Numbered from the stretch's first letter, positions 1 through 11,027 are shown. The stretch is 64,000 nt of DNA from Gammaproteobacteria bacterium Gsub (GCA_002007405.1 JYIN01000011.1:62001-126000), one strand, 5' to 3'. The notes: generated by a model not told the origin, from the letters alone. A program made the numbers and translations.

Positions 1-1368
1 CTCTTCAATGCTCATTTAGTGCGTAAAGAGGGCAACATTGCACTGATCTATATTGACCGGCAACTGATTCATGAGGTAACTTCTCCACAGGCTTTTGAAG
101 GCTTAAAATTGGCGGGTCGTAAGCCTTGGCGCTTGGCTGCTAATCTTGCAGTACCAGAACACAATGTGCCCACTACGCAACGCTCATCTGGTGTTAGCGG
201 AATTAAAGACCCAACCTCAAAACTTCAAATTGCAACCTTAGATAAAAACTGCGAAGAATTTGGCATTAAAGAAATTACCATGAATGATATTCGCCAAGGT
301 ATTGTCCATGTGATGGGACCTGAACAAGGGGCAACTTTGCCGGGCATGAGCATTGTTTGTGGTGATTCCCACACCTCAACCCATGGTGCACTCGGGGCAT
401 TGGCTTTTGGTATTGGCACCTCTGAGGTAGAGCATGTATTGGCAACTGGTTGCTTGTGGCAATCCAAATCCAAAAATATGAAAATTGAAGTGAATGGTAA
501 GTTAAATTCTCATATCAGTGCAAAAGATTTAGCACTCTACATTATTGGTCAAATTGGCACTGCTGGTGGTGCTGGGTTTGCTATTGAATTCACTGGTAAC
601 ACAATTGAAAATTTATCTATTGAAGGTAGAATGACTCTATGTAATATGGCAATTGAAGCTGGCGCACGAGTGGGTATCATCGCGGTTGATAATAAAACTA
701 TTGATTATGTCAGGGGGCGCCCACTTTCCCCAACTGGAAAAAGCTGGGACCAGGCATGCCAATATTGGCAAACACTATACTCAGACGATAAAGCACACTT
801 TGATAAAGTGATTAGTTTTAATGCCAAAGACATCAAACGCCAAGTTACTTGGGGAACTTCGCCGGATATGGTGGTGGCAATTGATGCGTTTGTACCCAGC
901 CCTAGCAATTCTAAAAACAGTGTACAAAAAGCCAACTGGCAAAATGCCCTTAATTACATCCATTTAAATGCTAATACAAAAATTACCCAAATCAAAATTG
1001 ATAAAATTTTTATTGGCTCCTGTACTAACGCCCGAATTGAAGATTTGCGCATTGCAGCCAATGTTCTCAAAGACAAATCGATTGCCAGCAATATTAAACT
1101 AGCCTTGGTTGTGCCCGGCTCTGGGTTGGTTAAAAAACAAGCAGAGGACGAAGGGTTGGATAAAATTTTTATCAACGCGGGGCTTGAATGGCGTGAAGCA
1201 GGTTGTTCAATGTGTTTGGCAATGAATGCTGATAAACTCAGCGTTGGTGAGCGCTGTGCCTCCACTTCTAATCGCAACTTTGAAGGTCGCCAAGGGCAGG
1301 GCTCATTTACCCATCTTGTCAGCCCTTACACCGCCGCAAAAAGTGCAATTTGCGGCAAATTTTGTTAA
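1..1368 (+). CDS. leuC: 3-isopropylmalate dehydratase large subunit (5' end cut by window edge)
   Basis: LeuC with LeuD isomerises 2-isopropylmalate to 3-isopropylmalate in leucine synthesis. The frame is open to base 1 (LFNAHLV...), so roughly the first eight or nine codons lie outside the window; the GTG at 19 is internal. The aconitase-type features are present: the [15 protein letters not shown] start region, [19 protein letters not shown], the first cluster cysteine in [13 protein letters not shown] and the CSMC pair in [10 protein letters not shown] that together hold the 4Fe-4S cluster, and the [12 protein letters not shown] signature near the end. It is followed after 16 bp by leuD, so the two subunits are co-transcribed. 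The assignment is secure; only the true start is unseen. Confidence 0.97.
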   Translation, partial: LFNAHLVRKEGNIALIYIDRQLIHEVTSPQAFEGLKLAGRKPWRLAANLAVPEHNVPTTQRSSGVSGIKDPTSKLQIATLDKNCEEFGIKEITMNDIRQGIVHVMGPEQGATLPGMSIVCGDSHTSTHGALGALAFGIGTSEVEHVLATGCLWQSKSKNMKIEVNGKLNSHISAKDLALYIIGQIGTAGGAGFAIEFTGNTIENLSIEGRMTLCNMAIEAGARVGIIAVDNKTIDYVRGRPLSPTGKSWDQACQYWQTLYSDDKAHFDKVISFNAKDIKRQVTWGTSPDMVVAIDAFVPSPSNSKNSVQKANWQNALNYIHLNANTKITQIKIDKIFIGSCTNARIEDLRIAANVLKDKSIASNIKLALVVPGSGLVKKQAEDEGLDKIFINAGLEWREAGCSMCLAMNADKLSVGERCASTSNRNFEGRQGQGSFTHLVSPYTAAKSAICGKFC

Positions 1369-1384
1369 AATTCAAGACATAATT

Positions 1385-1999
1385 ATGGATAAATTTACCA
1401 CCCTAACTTCTATTGCTGCGCCCTTAGACCGAGCTAATGTAGATACCGATGCAATTATTCCCAAGCAATTTTTAAAATCCATCAAACGCTCTGGTTTTGG
1501 AGAAAATTTGTTTGATGAATGGCGCTATTTAGATCATGGCGAGATTGGCATGGATAATTCTAAGCGTCCGCTAAATAAAGATTTTGTACTCAATAAAACA
1601 GAATATAGAGATGCAACAATCCTACTCACACGGGATAATTTTGGCTGTGGATCAAGCCGAGAACATGCCCCTTGGGCACTTAAAGATTACGGATTTAAGG
1701 CAATTATCGCCCCGAGTTTTGCTGATATTTTTTATAATAATTGTTTCAAAAATGGGATTTTGCCAATTACCCAAGACAAACCCATAATAGATAAATTATT
1801 TGCAACAAAAGCCAAAATTAGCATCAACTTGGATGCCCAAACCATTAGTTTCAATAACAAAATTTACACTTTTGAGGTTGATTCCCAGCACAAAAACCGC
1901 CTCCTAAATGGCTTAGATGATATTGATTTAACACTCCAGTATTCCGCTGATATTAAGGCGTTTGAAGCCGATTACTTTAAAAAATATAGCTGGCTATGA
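1385..1999 (+). CDS. leuD: 3-isopropylmalate dehydratase small subunit
   Basis: This is the swivel-domain subunit that pairs with LeuC. The 204-residue product starting at ATG 1385 ([22 protein letters not shown]) matches the usual LeuD length of about 200. Family signatures visible are [14 protein letters not shown] near the start, [14 protein letters not shown] in the middle and [16 protein letters not shown] after it. The same frame is open further upstream through the end of leuC, but that would add residues unlike LeuD, so 1385 is preferred. The stop codon overlaps the ruvA start (ATGA), implying translational coupling of an amino-acid gene with a recombination gene. Confidence 0.97.
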   Translation: MDKFTTLTSIAAPLDRANVDTDAIIPKQFLKSIKRSGFGENLFDEWRYLDHGEIGMDNSKRPLNKDFVLNKTEYRDATILLTRDNFGCGSSREHAPWALKDYGFKAIIAPSFADIFYNNCFKNGILPITQDKPIIDKLFATKAKISINLDAQTISFNNKIYTFEVDSQHKNRLLNGLDDIDLTLQYSADIKAFEADYFKKYSWL

Positions 2000-2583
2000 T
2001 TGGGCAACTCAGCGGTAAAATCTTAGAAAAAACCCCACCTGAAATCTTATTAGAGGTTGGAGGTGTTGGCTATGAAATTCTATGTCCGATGTCAAGTTTT
2101 TATCAAATGGGAGAAGGCACACAGCTGTCGTTATATACCCACTTTTATATCAAAGAAGATGCACAAACACTATATGGTTTTATCTCTAAGGATGAAAAAA
2201 CCTTATTTAAAGAGCTCATCAGAGTCAGTGGCATTGGCCCTAAAGTAGCACTGGCAATTCTATCAAACTTAGATACTGCCACACTCATTAACACGGTTGC
2301 TAACGAAGATGATGCTGTGTTGGCAAAAATTCCAGGTATTGGCAAGAAAACCGCACAAAAACTAATTGTTGAGATTAAAGACCGACTAACAAAATTAACC
2401 CTTAGCAATACAAATTATCAAAGCCTTTCCAAAACCAACCGCAACCCCAATAAAATAAAGGCTTTACAAGCACTACAAGTACTTGGATTTAAACTCAGGG
2501 AAGCAGAGAAAATGCTGAGCAATATTGAAGATAATTCACTTTCTGTCGAAGCACTTATTCGTCTAGCTTTACAAAATAAATAA
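1996..2583 (+). CDS. ruvA: Holliday junction branch migration protein RuvA
   Basis: RuvA binds Holliday junctions as a tetramer and loads the RuvB motor. The 195-residue protein has the N-terminal OB-fold ([12 protein letters not shown]...GGVGYEI), two helix-hairpin-helix motifs ([13 protein letters not shown] near residue 80 and [20 protein letters not shown] near 115) and the short C-terminal three-helix domain ([19 protein letters not shown]) that contacts RuvB. It overlaps leuD by 4 bp. Neither ruvB nor ruvC is adjacent; the next gene is an unrelated thioredoxin-fold protein. Confidence 0.97.
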   Translation: MIGQLSGKILEKTPPEILLEVGGVGYEILCPMSSFYQMGEGTQLSLYTHFYIKEDAQTLYGFISKDEKTLFKELIRVSGIGPKVALAILSNLDTATLINTVANEDDAVLAKIPGIGKKTAQKLIVEIKDRLTKLTLSNTNYQSLSKTNRNPNKIKALQALQVLGFKLREAEKMLSNIEDNSLSVEALIRLALQNK

Positions 2584-2600
2584 AATCTTTGTAATAAAAC

Positions 2601-4868
2601 ATGTTTAGAATACTGATTTTATCGTTTTTTTTAATCCTATCACCGCAGGCACATTTTATGAATGTATTAGAACAAGCCTATCATAATAAAGGCGAAGATT
2701 ATTCACCCAGAACCAAACATATTAATAAACAGGGTCGGGCTAAATTCGTCAATCATTTAATCTTAGAATCATCGCCCTATTTATTACAACATGCACACAA
2801 TCCAGTATTTTGGTATGGGTTTTCTGACGAGGCGTTTATAGAGGCAAAAAAAGTCAATAAACCTATTTTTATCTCTATCGGTTACGCTACATGCCATTGG
2901 TGTCATGTGATGGAAGAAGAGAGTTTTGATGACCTTGAAGTGGCAGATTTTCTCAACCAAAATTTTATCTCAATTAAGGTTGACCGTGAAATTAGACCCG
3001 ATGTGGATGCCACTTATATGGGGGTCTCACAACTGATAAATGGCTCTGGAGGTTGGCCATTAAATGCCGTTATACTACCCAATGGTAAGGCCTTTTTTGC
3101 TGGCACTTATTTTCCTAAATCACAATTATTAGAAATCTTGTCCAAAATAACAACACTTTGGAAAAACGAGAAAAATAAAATCATTAACCAAGCCAATGAA
3201 ATTGAAAGAATTTTAAACAATACCAATCATAAAACTAAAAGTAGTATTGATAAAAATATCATTACTAAAACCATCCAAGCTTTAATTGCCGATTTTGATG
3301 AATTAGAAGGCGGTTTTGGGCAAGCGCCAAAATTCCCACATGAATCTATTCTATTATTACTTATAGACGAGCAAAAACGCCACCCAAATAAGCCCCAACT
3401 CAATGCCATTACCATAACCTTAGACGCTATGGCAAGCGGTGGATTGTATGATATTGTCGGTGGCGGTTTTCATCGGTATGCAACTGACAATAGTTGGTTG
3501 GTGCCACATTTTGAAAAAATGCTCTACAATCAAGCACAGCTCAGCTTGGTTTATACCCGCGCTTATGAACTAACAAAAAACCCTCTTTATCAACGCATTG
3601 CTGAGCAAACCCTAGATTATGTTTTGACAGAGATGAAAAACCCTGACGGTGGTTTTTTCTCAGCGACTGATGCAGATTCACAAGGCGAGGAAGGGACTTT
3701 TTTTGTTTGGTCAGTTGAAGAGATAAAAAATATCCTTAATAAAGATGAATTTGAACGCTTTAATCACTGGTTTGACTTATCCGTACACACTGATTTTGAG
3801 GGCAAACATATCATCCGCTTCAAACATATAGAATCTATCAATCAGGCAGATTACCCAAAAATCGATAAACTCCTAACCAAGTTATATAAAGCTAGAATCA
3901 AACGCGATGCACCTCTAACTGATCATAAAATCTTGCTTTCTTGGAATGCTTTGATGGTTCCCAGTTTGCTTGAGGCAGGAGCGGCTTTTAACCAACCTAA
4001 ATACACCCAAGCTGGTTTAAAATTGGCAAACTACCTGCAATCTTTTAATAAAAACGAGCAACTGTATAGAGTTTCAATTAACAATAAATTACAAACTCTA
4101 GCATTATTTGAAGATTATATTTATCTAGCAAACGCTTACCTATCGGTATTTGATCACAGTGCACAGAAAATTTGGTTAGATAAAACCCTGCAACTGCTTG
4201 AGACAATGAATAAAAAGTTTTGGGACAAGGAAAATTTTGGCTTTAATATCGGCAGTGACAATAAATACATTAACAACAGCCGTAAAGAAATATACGACGG
4301 TGCCCTACCCTCACCAAACGGGCTAGCTTATCAAGTTTTGGTAAAACTCAACAATCGCACCACAGACAAACATTTACAAACCCAAAAAGAACAATTAGAA
4401 AATGCCTTTGCAAGCCAAATCAATCAAGCCCCAGATAATTATAGCTCGTTTATTTTAGGGCTAAATGATGCAACTTTTGGTGAATTATCAAGCGTTCAAT
4501 ATGCTTATAATGGGCGTATCCGCATTCACACCGAGTTAGCCAACCAACAAATTAATATCAATTTAAACCTCCAACCGCTTTGGCACATTAACGCTAATCA
4601 ACCCTTACAAAGCTCGCTAATCGCTACTAAAATAACCAACCCAGACCCCAAAAATTGGACATTTGAGAAAATCATTTATCCGCCAGCTGAGCTAGTCCAA
4701 CTGGGATTTTCAAAGGAGAAAATCTCAGTCTATAAAAATCAAGCAACCATCAAACTCAACTTAACACAGCGCTCAGATACCTATCAGCCACCCAATCTAT
4801 CACTAACACTACAAGCATGCAGCGATAAAGTCTGCCTGCCTCCTATCACCAAAATTTTAAAACCTTAA
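2601..4868 (+). CDS. DUF255 (YyaL-type) thioredoxin-fold protein with DsbD-like C-terminal domain
   Basis: The first ~650 residues are the DUF255/YyaL family: [16 protein letters not shown], a thioredoxin-like redox site C98-H-W-C101 in [29 protein letters not shown] and an (alpha/alpha)6-barrel region ([25 protein letters not shown]). The residues before 20 form a hydrophobic leader ([16 protein letters not shown]), so export is likely. The last ~110 residues differ from the usual family end and close with [12 protein letters not shown] (C740 and C745), which resembles the N-terminal beta-domain of DsbD, the periplasmic disulfide reductase. A periplasmic thiol-redox role is inferred; the family's exact activity is not established. 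It lies 17 bp after ruvA. Confidence 0.85.
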   Translation: MFRILILSFFLILSPQAHFMNVLEQAYHNKGEDYSPRTKHINKQGRAKFVNHLILESSPYLLQHAHNPVFWYGFSDEAFIEAKKVNKPIFISIGYATCHWCHVMEEESFDDLEVADFLNQNFISIKVDREIRPDVDATYMGVSQLINGSGGWPLNAVILPNGKAFFAGTYFPKSQLLEILSKITTLWKNEKNKIINQANEIERILNNTNHKTKSSIDKNIITKTIQALIADFDELEGGFGQAPKFPHESILLLLIDEQKRHPNKPQLNAITITLDAMASGGLYDIVGGGFHRYATDNSWLVPHFEKMLYNQAQLSLVYTRAYELTKNPLYQRIAEQTLDYVLTEMKNPDGGFFSATDADSQGEEGTFFVWSVEEIKNILNKDEFERFNHWFDLSVHTDFEGKHIIRFKHIESINQADYPKIDKLLTKLYKARIKRDAPLTDHKILLSWNALMVPSLLEAGAAFNQPKYTQAGLKLANYLQSFNKNEQLYRVSINNKLQTLALFEDYIYLANAYLSVFDHSAQKIWLDKTLQLLETMNKKFWDKENFGFNIGSDNKYINNSRKEIYDGALPSPNGLAYQVLVKLNNRTTDKHLQTQKEQLENAFASQINQAPDNYSSFILGLNDATFGELSSVQYAYNGRIRIHTELANQQININLNLQPLWHINANQPLQSSLIATKITNPDPKNWTFEKIIYPPAELVQLGFSKEKISVYKNQATIKLNLTQRSDTYQPPNLSLTLQACSDKVCLPPITKILKP

Positions 4869-5403
4869 AACAGGTAGAGACTTTTATATTTGCCTCTTCG
4901 GATAACTTTACAATGTGCGGGGTGATGGTTTTTTCTGTTAGGCATGATGATAGATGTACTTTTTCCACTTCACAGAATAGGTGCAATGTGCACTAAGGTG
5001 ATATAGTAAAGTTAATGCTTTAATCCGTGTTGGTAGGGCATACATTGAAAACCGAGAGAAAAGTAGTTAGCGTACCCCCTACGGTGCACTATTTTTTAGC
5101 ACTTTTATTTTCTCGCCTGGGAAACCTTTGCGTATTTTTAACAAATAAGCCTTTTTATTTATTGTGTAAAAACCCCATAAGAACAAGCGTCATACATTAC
5201 ATGTACGCACACAACAACTTAACAATCTTGCCAATGCCTGAGTAACGGTTTAAAAAAATCACAAAAACGACGCCCATGGTCATCAAATAAACGATTATCC
5301 ATTTCCGACTTCTGGTTTATTAAAACTGGTTTATTAAAAAGTGTATTTTTTTCTTTATTGGTAAAAAATTTTGTGGTTACAATTAAAAATGGGTCTTAAT
5401 CAA
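4869..5403. other. 535-bp stretch without a recognisable gene
   Basis: This lies between the convergent DUF255 gene and gltX. I see no tRNA, no convincing coding region and no strong terminator. A 72-codon open frame at 5027-5245 has no ribosome binding site and reads like noise. A short tandem repeat occurs at 5312-5339. The length is unusual for this compact segment, so it may be the residue of a decayed gene. Confidence 0.5.
5312..5339. repeat. 14-bp perfect tandem duplication
   Basis: The unit ctggtttattaaaa occurs twice head to tail, at 5312-5325 and 5326-5339, about 65 bp beyond the 3' end of gltX. It could be a slippage product. No function is evident. Confidence 0.8.
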
Positions 5404-6777
5404 TTAAAATCTTTGAAAATTAATTGCTTTGTTGAGGCGGTTTAGGGTTTTGGTTTTTCCGACTAAAGTGGCAACTTCGTCAATGGCACCAGCGTTACCG
5501 TCGCCACTAAGGGTTAGGCGCAAAGGCTGACCTACTTTTCCGAAGCCAATGTTGAGCTCGGTGCAAACTTCTTTGATGATGAGCTTGATTTTGTCTGCCT
5601 GCCAGTGGTTTAAATGGGTTAATTTTTTTTGCAAACTGATAAGTGGGGCTTTGTTTTTAAAGTGTTTTTTAGCAAGTTGAGGGTCAAACTCAGCAAAATC
5701 TTGGTAGAACATTTTTACTCCAGATGCCATCTCAGATAATGTTTTGCAACGCTCTTGTAAGTGTTTAATCACAGCATTTATATCAGGTGTTGGGGTGATT
5801 TTAATTTGCATCTTTTGTAAATGCCAAGCGAGGTTTGAGCGTAAATTATCAATGTTTGATTGTTTGATATGTTCTTGATTGATCCACAGTAGTTTGTCTG
5901 GATTAAAACTGGCAGGTGCTTTATTGACATCTTTTAACTCAAATAAAGCGATCATTTCATCAATGGAAAATAGCTCTTGGTCGCCGTGTGACCAGCCCAG
6001 TCGCACCAAATAATTGAGCAGTGCTTCAGGTAAAAAACCTGCATCCCGATACGCCATCACATTCACCGCACTATGGCGTTTTGATAGCCTTGTGCCGTCG
6101 CTACCCAGTATCATCGGCAGGTGTGCAAATTCAGGCAGATTCCAACCCAGTGCGTGGTAGAGGTTGATTTGTCTGGGAGTATTGTTAATATGGTCATCGC
6201 CACGAATCACACAATCGATACCCATATCGTGGTCATCTATCACCACCGTTAAATTATAGGTAGGTAAGCCATTACTACGAGCGATAATCAAATCATCTAA
6301 TTCTTTATTATTAACACTAATTTTACCTTTGACCAAATCCATAAAATCCATATTGCCCCGTGTTGGAGTGCGAAAACGCACTGCCCCTGTAGTGAGATTT
6401 TTATGTGCGCAATGCCCATCATATTTGGATTTTTCACCTTTTGCTATCAACCCCTCACGCAAAGTTTGCAAACGCTCGGGTGAGCATGCACAATAATAAG
6501 CCTTATCCGCATCCAATAATTGCTGAATAACCGCCTGATAACGCTCAAATCTTTGAGTTTGATAATAAGGTCCAGCGTCATAATCAAGCCCTAACCACGC
6601 CATGCCCTCTAAAATAGCATCAACCGACTGTTGAGTAGAACGCTGTTGGTCGGTGTCTTCAATGCGCAAAATAAACGCCCCTTTTTGCTTCTTTACCCAA
6701 ATCCAGGCGAATAATGCAGTTCTAACACTGCCAATATGTAAGTACCCAGTTGGAGAAGGGGCAAATCTTGATTTCAT
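5404..6777 (-). CDS. gltX: glutamate--tRNA ligase
   Basis: GltX charges tRNA-Glu with glutamate. The 457-residue class I synthetase shows the HIGH-type motif in FAPSPTGYLHIGSVRTALF at the start, RIEDTD in the Rossmann fold, the GLPTYNLTVVIDDHDMGI substrate region and the KMSKS equivalent RLSKRH. The anticodon-binding helical domain fills the C-terminal third. Because gatB is also present (21750-23180), this organism probably forms Gln-tRNA by amidation, in which case one GluRS may also misacylate tRNA-Gln; that is inference. Its start overlaps the stop of the upstream Sel1 gene by 4 bp. Confidence 0.96.
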   Translation of the reverse strand: MKSRFAPSPTGYLHIGSVRTALFAWIWVKKQKGAFILRIEDTDQQRSTQQSVDAILEGMAWLGLDYDAGPYYQTQRFERYQAVIQQLLDADKAYYCACSPERLQTLREGLIAKGEKSKYDGHCAHKNLTTGAVRFRTPTRGNMDFMDLVKGKISVNNKELDDLIIARSNGLPTYNLTVVIDDHDMGIDCVIRGDDHINNTPRQINLYHALGWNLPEFAHLPMILGSDGTRLSKRHSAVNVMAYRDAGFLPEALLNYLVRLGWSHGDQELFSIDEMIALFELKDVNKAPASFNPDKLLWINQEHIKQSNIDNLRSNLAWHLQKMQIKITPTPDINAVIKHLQERCKTLSEMASGVKMFYQDFAEFDPQLAKKHFKNKAPLISLQKKLTHLNHWQADKIKLIIKEVCTELNIGFGKVGQPLRLTLSGDGNAGAIDEVATLVGKTKTLNRLNKAINFQRF

Positions 6778-7235
6778 TGCAAAGGTTTTGGAGTAATTTT
6801 CTGTGCTTTAGCACGCCAAGTTTGGGCTTTTTTGGTGTCTTTTGGTAGCTCGGTGCCCTCTTCATAGAGTGTGGCTAAAGTTAGCATTGCACCCGGCAAA
6901 TCAAATTCAGAGGCTTTTTCAAACCATTCAACGGCTTGATCAATGTTCTTTTCTGTGCCTTCACCCATCATAAACGCTACCCCAATCATGTGGTGTGCAA
7001 AGGCATGACCTTGTTGGGCCGCCTTCATAAAATTTTCCAAACCCAGGGATTGGTTTTCAACCATGCCCAGACCATTCATTTGCATCATCCCAACCCGCCA
7101 GAGCGATTCAGCATCTCCCTTAGCGGCTAAGGGGGCTAATAATTGATACGCCATGGAAAAATTTTTTGCATCAAAAGCCGCTAGACCACTGGACAGGTCG
7201 GCTTTAAACGCATCGACTTCATTGCTATTAGACAT
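6774..7235 (-). CDS. Sel1-repeat (TPR-like) protein
   Basis: This 153-residue protein has two to three Sel1-like helical repeats: AESLWRVGMMQMNGLGMVENQSLG (about 43-66), AFAHHMIGVAFMMGEGTEKNIDQA and PGAMLTLATLYEEGTELPKDTKKA, each with the G-x-G/D and A-x-x-W/F spacing typical of the family. Such repeats mediate protein-protein contacts. No signal peptide is visible, so it is probably cytoplasmic. It overlaps gltX by 4 bp and is likely co-transcribed with it; the partner and role are unknown. Confidence 0.85.
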   Translation of the reverse strand: MSNSNEVDAFKADLSSGLAAFDAKNFSMAYQLLAPLAAKGDAESLWRVGMMQMNGLGMVENQSLGLENFMKAAQQGHAFAHHMIGVAFMMGEGTEKNIDQAVEWFEKASEFDLPGAMLTLATLYEEGTELPKDTKKAQTWRAKAQKITPKPLQ

Positions 7236-7304
7236 AAAAAATTACCATCATAAATATTAAAACAAGGAGTGATTTTACCTTGTGAGAGCAAAATTTTAAA
7301 ACCA

Positions 7305-8537
7305 TTACCCCTGCCTTGATTTGATTTTTTTGGCTAGATTCATCGCACTTTGCATACAAATATCCATATTATAATATTCCCATTCACCAAATCTACCAAC
7401 AGAATGCAAGTTGATGCTGTTTAAATAATCCTTCACCGCTTTGCTTGAATGCTGATGATTTTCATCATAAACCACATACGCATGCTCGGACACATTGTAG
7501 TCAAGCGGCTTTAATAGGTAGTCAAATTTCCTGCCAGCCTGAACCATCTCAGCATACGAATGAACACCGATACTTTCGGTAATGGTTCTTGTTTTGACAG
7601 GCTTAAAAAAATTGCCAATATGAATATGACGATGAAAAATGGTATCAGTACTGGGGTAATAACGCCAAGTATCGTCTACTGGCTTAGTATCCCATAGCAT
7701 ATTACTGACTTTATTGAATTTTAATTTTTTGGCGTGTTGAAGAATATTTTGGGGCGTATCTGCCAATAAAAAAGGGGTTAAATTCAACGGCATGGTGCTA
7801 ATCACCATATCATATTCATCACTGTGGTTAATAGTCCAACTGGCTTTATTTTTCTTAATAGCTGAGACTGTAAAATTTTTAACCACATTTAGCCCCAGCC
7901 CCAGTGCTTCAATAAAAGTATTTTGATTGTTTGAATTAGGATAATAAAAAGTACTGTGGGGCATTGTGTCTTTATTATCATCAATCAAGGCGGTAAAAAA
8001 ATCCGCTTTATTGGGAATCGGTAATTTATCCTGTACCCAAACATAATCCATATCTTCAGGGTTCATCCCCCATATTTTACTGTTGTAGGGGATAAAATAT
8101 TCCTTTGCTAGGGTAGCGCCAAATTTTTGCATAAACCAATCTTTGAGATTACGCACTGGTTTTTCTTTAGATGAGAGAAAATCTTGGGTCATATTAAAGG
8201 CAAGTAACTTGTCAAACTGGGCAATTTCTTTAATCGCGAACTCTATCGGGTAAGAGATGAGGTGGTCGTTAAAAAAAATCTTAGCATTTCTTTGCACATG
8301 ATGCCATTGGTCTTTGGGTAAAATTTCATTAAAAATAAAATCCATAATGGTTTTATTTTTAGAGTTGAGACAATGTCCGCCAACGATATGATAAGCACAA
8401 TCATTGATATTTCTGGTACGCGCAATGCCACCCACCTCAGTCTCTTTTTCTAATAAAGTTACCTCAAAATCATCCTTTAATAGCCGACCTAAAGTCAGCC
8501 CAGTAACGCCAGCACCAATAATTGCAATTTTCTGCAT
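7305..8537 (-). CDS. FAD-dependent oxidoreductase, UDP-galactopyranose mutase/protoporphyrinogen-oxidase-like
   Basis: The 410-residue protein opens with a dinucleotide-binding motif (IAIIGAGVTGLTLGRLL, residues 4-20) followed by LLEKETEVGGIART, the layout of flavin amine-oxidase-like enzymes and UDP-galactopyranose mutase. The middle holds YHIVGGHCLNS, which parallels the active-site glycine/histidine region of the mutases. It ends a leftward operon of sugar-nucleotide genes, 4 bp after cysQ, so a role in making an unusual sugar precursor or modifying a surface polysaccharide is likely. The sequence is not close enough for me to call it a true Glf. Confidence 0.7.
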   Translation of the reverse strand: MQKIAIIGAGVTGLTLGRLLKDDFEVTLLEKETEVGGIARTRNINDCAYHIVGGHCLNSKNKTIMDFIFNEILPKDQWHHVQRNAKIFFNDHLISYPIEFAIKEIAQFDKLLAFNMTQDFLSSKEKPVRNLKDWFMQKFGATLAKEYFIPYNSKIWGMNPEDMDYVWVQDKLPIPNKADFFTALIDDNKDTMPHSTFYYPNSNNQNTFIEALGLGLNVVKNFTVSAIKKNKASWTINHSDEYDMVISTMPLNLTPFLLADTPQNILQHAKKLKFNKVSNMLWDTKPVDDTWRYYPSTDTIFHRHIHIGNFFKPVKTRTITESIGVHSYAEMVQAGRKFDYLLKPLDYNVSEHAYVVYDENHQHSSKAVKDYLNSINLHSVGRFGEWEYYNMDICMQSAMNLAKKIKSRQG

Positions 8538-8541
8538 AAAT

Positions 8542-9309
8542 TCAGCTTGCCTCTAAATTCACAACAAACCAAGGATTTAATAAATTTTCTTTATTATAAA
8601 TGATGGGCTTTTTGTTGTTAAATTGTAATATTTCCTTACCTGCTTCAAGCACAATCACATGTGCTGCAGCTGTATCCCATTCCATGGTTGAGGAAAGTCT
8701 GGGGTAGATATCTGCCTCACCTGTTGCCACTAAACAAATTTTTAGAGAGCTGCCAATTGTTATCAATTTTTTTTCCCTATTGGTTTTTATCGCCTTGATA
8801 AAAGTCTTTGTCTCATCAGACAGGTGGGATCGACTGGCAATGATTTTGTAGGTTTTTGTTGATTTTTGAGTTTTTAATGGTAATTTTACCCCATCTTTAA
8901 ATGCACCAGCGCCTTGCTTTGCCCAGTAACATTCATCTAATGCGGGGGCATAAACCACACCCAATACAGGCTTTCCTTGATGAATTAAAGCGATATTAAT
9001 GCTAAATTCATCTCTGTTTTTAATAAATTCTTTGGTACCGTCAAGCGGGTCAATAAGCCAAAAATAACGCCAATTTTTTCTTATCTCATAAGGGATATTT
9101 TTACCCTCTTCAGACAAAATCGGATAATCAACAGGTAGCTTTTTTAAGCCTTGTATTATCAGTAAATGGGCAGTTTTATCCGCCAATGTTAAAGGTGATT
9201 TGTCGTCTTTATATTCAATATCAAAATCTTGATTGTAAATCTGCATAATAGCTTTTCCCGTGTCTTTGGCAATTTTAATAACTGCATTGATTGACACATT
9301 ATCCAGCAT
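8542..9309 (-). CDS. cysQ: 3'(2'),5'-bisphosphate nucleotidase CysQ
   Basis: CysQ removes the 3'-phosphate from PAP, the inhibitory by-product left when PAPS donates sulfate, and can also act on PAPS. The 255-residue protein belongs to the inositol-monophosphatase fold: metal-binding motif 1 in [13 protein letters not shown] (about 88-100), the upstream acidic residue in LSEEGK, and motif 2 in [15 protein letters not shown] near residue 210. Its start overlaps the APS kinase gene by 11 bp, a pairing that makes PAP recycling the best reading rather than generic inositol phosphatase activity. Confidence 0.9.
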   Translation of the reverse strand: MLDNVSINAVIKIAKDTGKAIMQIYNQDFDIEYKDDKSPLTLADKTAHLLIIQGLKKLPVDYPILSEEGKNIPYEIRKNWRYFWLIDPLDGTKEFIKNRDEFSINIALIHQGKPVLGVVYAPALDECYWAKQGAGAFKDGVKLPLKTQKSTKTYKIIASRSHLSDETKTFIKAIKTNREKKLITIGSSLKICLVATGEADIYPRLSSTMEWDTAAAHVIVLEAGKEILQFNNKKPIIYNKENLLNPWFVVNLEAS

Positions 9310-9904
9310 TGATGATCCCTCTTTTTTGTAATAGCTTGATGATTTTTTGCACGGATTCAGCTAAATCTTCAACCTCGGTATTGATAACCATCTCTGGATT
9401 AAGTGGTGGCTCATAAGGGGAATCTATACCTGTATAATTTTTAATCTCACCGGCTCTGGCTTTTTTATACAGCCCCTTGGTGTCTCTTTTCTCACAAACT
9501 TCAAGGCTGGCTTGGCAATAAATTTCAATAAAATCATCGCTAGACATCATCTTGCGAATCCTATCTCTTTCTATTTGAAAAGGGCTTATAAAAGCTGTTA
9601 TAACAATCGTACCAGCCTCTATCATCAATTTAGCAACTTCACCAATACGGCGAATATTTTCTTTGCGGTCGTCATGGTCAAAGCCTAAATCACGCGATAG
9701 CCCATGACGAATATTATCACCATCCAAAACAAAAGTTAGACAGCCTCGAGTAAATAAAACTTCCTCCACCGCATGAGCCAAGGTGGATTTGCCAGACCCT
9801 GAGAGCCCAGTAAGCCAAACAACAACAGAACGGTGTCTGTTAGCAGTGTTGCGTCTTTTACGCGTTAGTGTGGCGTGGTGGTAAATAATATTGTTTTTTA
9901 ACAT
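9299..9904 (-). CDS. cysC: adenylylsulfate (APS) kinase
   Basis: CysC phosphorylates APS to PAPS, the universal sulfate donor. The 201-residue protein has the P-loop GLSGSGKS (33-40), the [15 protein letters not shown] substrate motif, the [15 protein letters not shown] segment and FISPF, all typical of stand-alone APS kinases. It overlaps fcl upstream by 7 bp and cysQ downstream by 11 bp, so PAPS production is tied to GDP-fucose synthesis in one transcript. No PAPS reductase or sulfate adenylyltransferase is beside it, which points to sulfation rather than cysteine synthesis; no sulfotransferase is seen in the window. Confidence 0.95.
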   Translation of the reverse strand: MLKNNIIYHHATLTRKRRNTANRHRSVVVWLTGLSGSGKSTLAHAVEEVLFTRGCLTFVLDGDNIRHGLSRDLGFDHDDRKENIRRIGEVAKLMIEAGTIVITAFISPFQIERDRIRKMMSSDDFIEIYCQASLEVCEKRDTKGLYKKARAGEIKNYTGIDSPYEPPLNPEMVINTEVEDLAESVQKIIKLLQKRGIINAG

Positions 9905-10875
9905 CTGATTTTACGATTTTTTTCCTGCTCTGCGTACCACGCATAAGTTTTCCTTAGCCCTTGCACTAAATCTACCCCAGATCTCCAACCCATATTGGAT
10001 AAACGCGAGACATCACTGAGTTTGCGCAATGTACCGTCTGGCTTGCTGGTATCAAATACCAATTTTCCTGTAAAACCAACCACTGTTTGCATGATTTGTG
10101 CCATTTCGGTAATGCTAACATCAACACCAGTGCCAATATTAATATGTGAGAGCATGGGCTGGGTATTGGCTTGGTAGGTTGCTTCATCTAATGCCAATAC
10201 AAATAATGAACCTTGTGCCATATCATCTACATATAAAAACTCACGCCTAGGTTTGCCACTGCCCCAAATCACTACTTCAGTGGCTTGGTTAATTTTCGCT
10301 TGGTGAAATCTTTGCATTAAAGCAGGAATTACATGTGAATTTTCAGGGTGGAAATTATCATTGATGCCATATAAATTGGTGGGCATAACTGAGCGAAAAT
10401 CCGTGCCGTGCTGACGATTGTAAGATTCGCAAAGTTTAATACCAGCAATTTTAGCCACTGCATAAGGTTCGTTAGTCGGCTCTAAAATGCCTGTCAGTAG
10501 TGCGTCTTCACGCATTGGCTGGGGTGTTGCTTGAGGATAGATGCAAGTGCTACCCAAAAACAACAACCGTTTAACTCGGTATTTAAAAGCGGCATGAATT
10601 ACATTCGCCTCAATCATCATATTTTGATAAATAAAATCAGCAGGGTAAGTATTATTGGCATAAATACCGCCCACTTTTGCTGCTGCCAAAACGACATAGT
10701 CGGGGGCTTGTTGTTTAAAAAAATCATCCACTACCCGCTGGTTGGTTAAATCTAACTGTTGATGGGTTTTGGTGATGAGATTATCAAAGCCTTGTTGCGA
10801 TAATTGGCGAACAATCGCCGACCCAACCAAGCCATGATGTCCTGCAATGTAGATTTTTGAATGTTTGTCTATCAA
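9898..10875 (-). CDS. fcl: GDP-L-fucose synthase
   Basis: Fcl (WcaG) epimerises and reduces GDP-4-keto-6-deoxymannose, the product of Gmd, to GDP-L-fucose. The 325-residue short-chain dehydrogenase has the NADP motif [11 protein letters not shown] (11-21), the GSTCIYP serine/cysteine region (108-114) and catalytic Y138-x3-K142 (YAVAK). The start appears to be TTG at 10875, overlapping the last codons of the gmd frame; no ATG is better placed. It sits between gmd and cysC in the operon. Confidence 0.94.
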   Translation of the reverse strand: MIDKHSKIYIAGHHGLVGSAIVRQLSQQGFDNLITKTHQQLDLTNQRVVDDFFKQQAPDYVVLAAAKVGGIYANNTYPADFIYQNMMIEANVIHAAFKYRVKRLLFLGSTCIYPQATPQPMREDALLTGILEPTNEPYAVAKIAGIKLCESYNRQHGTDFRSVMPTNLYGINDNFHPENSHVIPALMQRFHQAKINQATEVVIWGSGKPRREFLYVDDMAQGSLFVLALDEATYQANTQPMLSHINIGTGVDVSITEMAQIMQTVVGFTGKLVFDTSKPDGTLRKLSDVSRLSNMGWRSGVDLVQGLRKTYAWYAEQEKNRKIRC

Positions 10876-11027
10876 TATTCAACACCGCCAAAGTCATCAT
10901 TTTCAAGGTCGTATTTAACCATGCTGGATATTAAATCTTGGAAACACACTTGACGCCTCCAACCGAGTTCTTTCTCAGCCTTTGAGGGGTCTCCCAGTAA
11001 CAATTCTACCTCTGCGGGACGGAATTA
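10872..11027 (-). pseudogene. gmd: orphaned C-terminal tail of gmd after an in-frame TAA
   Basis: Translation of the gmd frame beyond its TAA at 11025-11027 continues in the same frame as FRPAEVELLLGDPSKAEKEL and GWRRQVCFQDLISSMV to a TGA at 10872. This is the conserved GDP-mannose dehydratase C-terminus (family form K-Y/F-F-R-P-A-E-V). A single substitution in a Tyr codon (TAT/TAC to TAA) explains it. About 50 residues are cut off. The tail is not expected to be translated on its own. Confidence 0.85.

Noticed and set aside
5027-5245. 72-codon rightward open frame after the DUF255 gene
   Set aside because: It has no ribosome binding site and its composition looks random; probably chance.
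7262-7283. Small hairpin acaagg/ccttgt after the flavoprotein gene
   Set aside because: The stem is only 6 bp with a 10-nt loop and no clear U-run, too weak to call a terminator.
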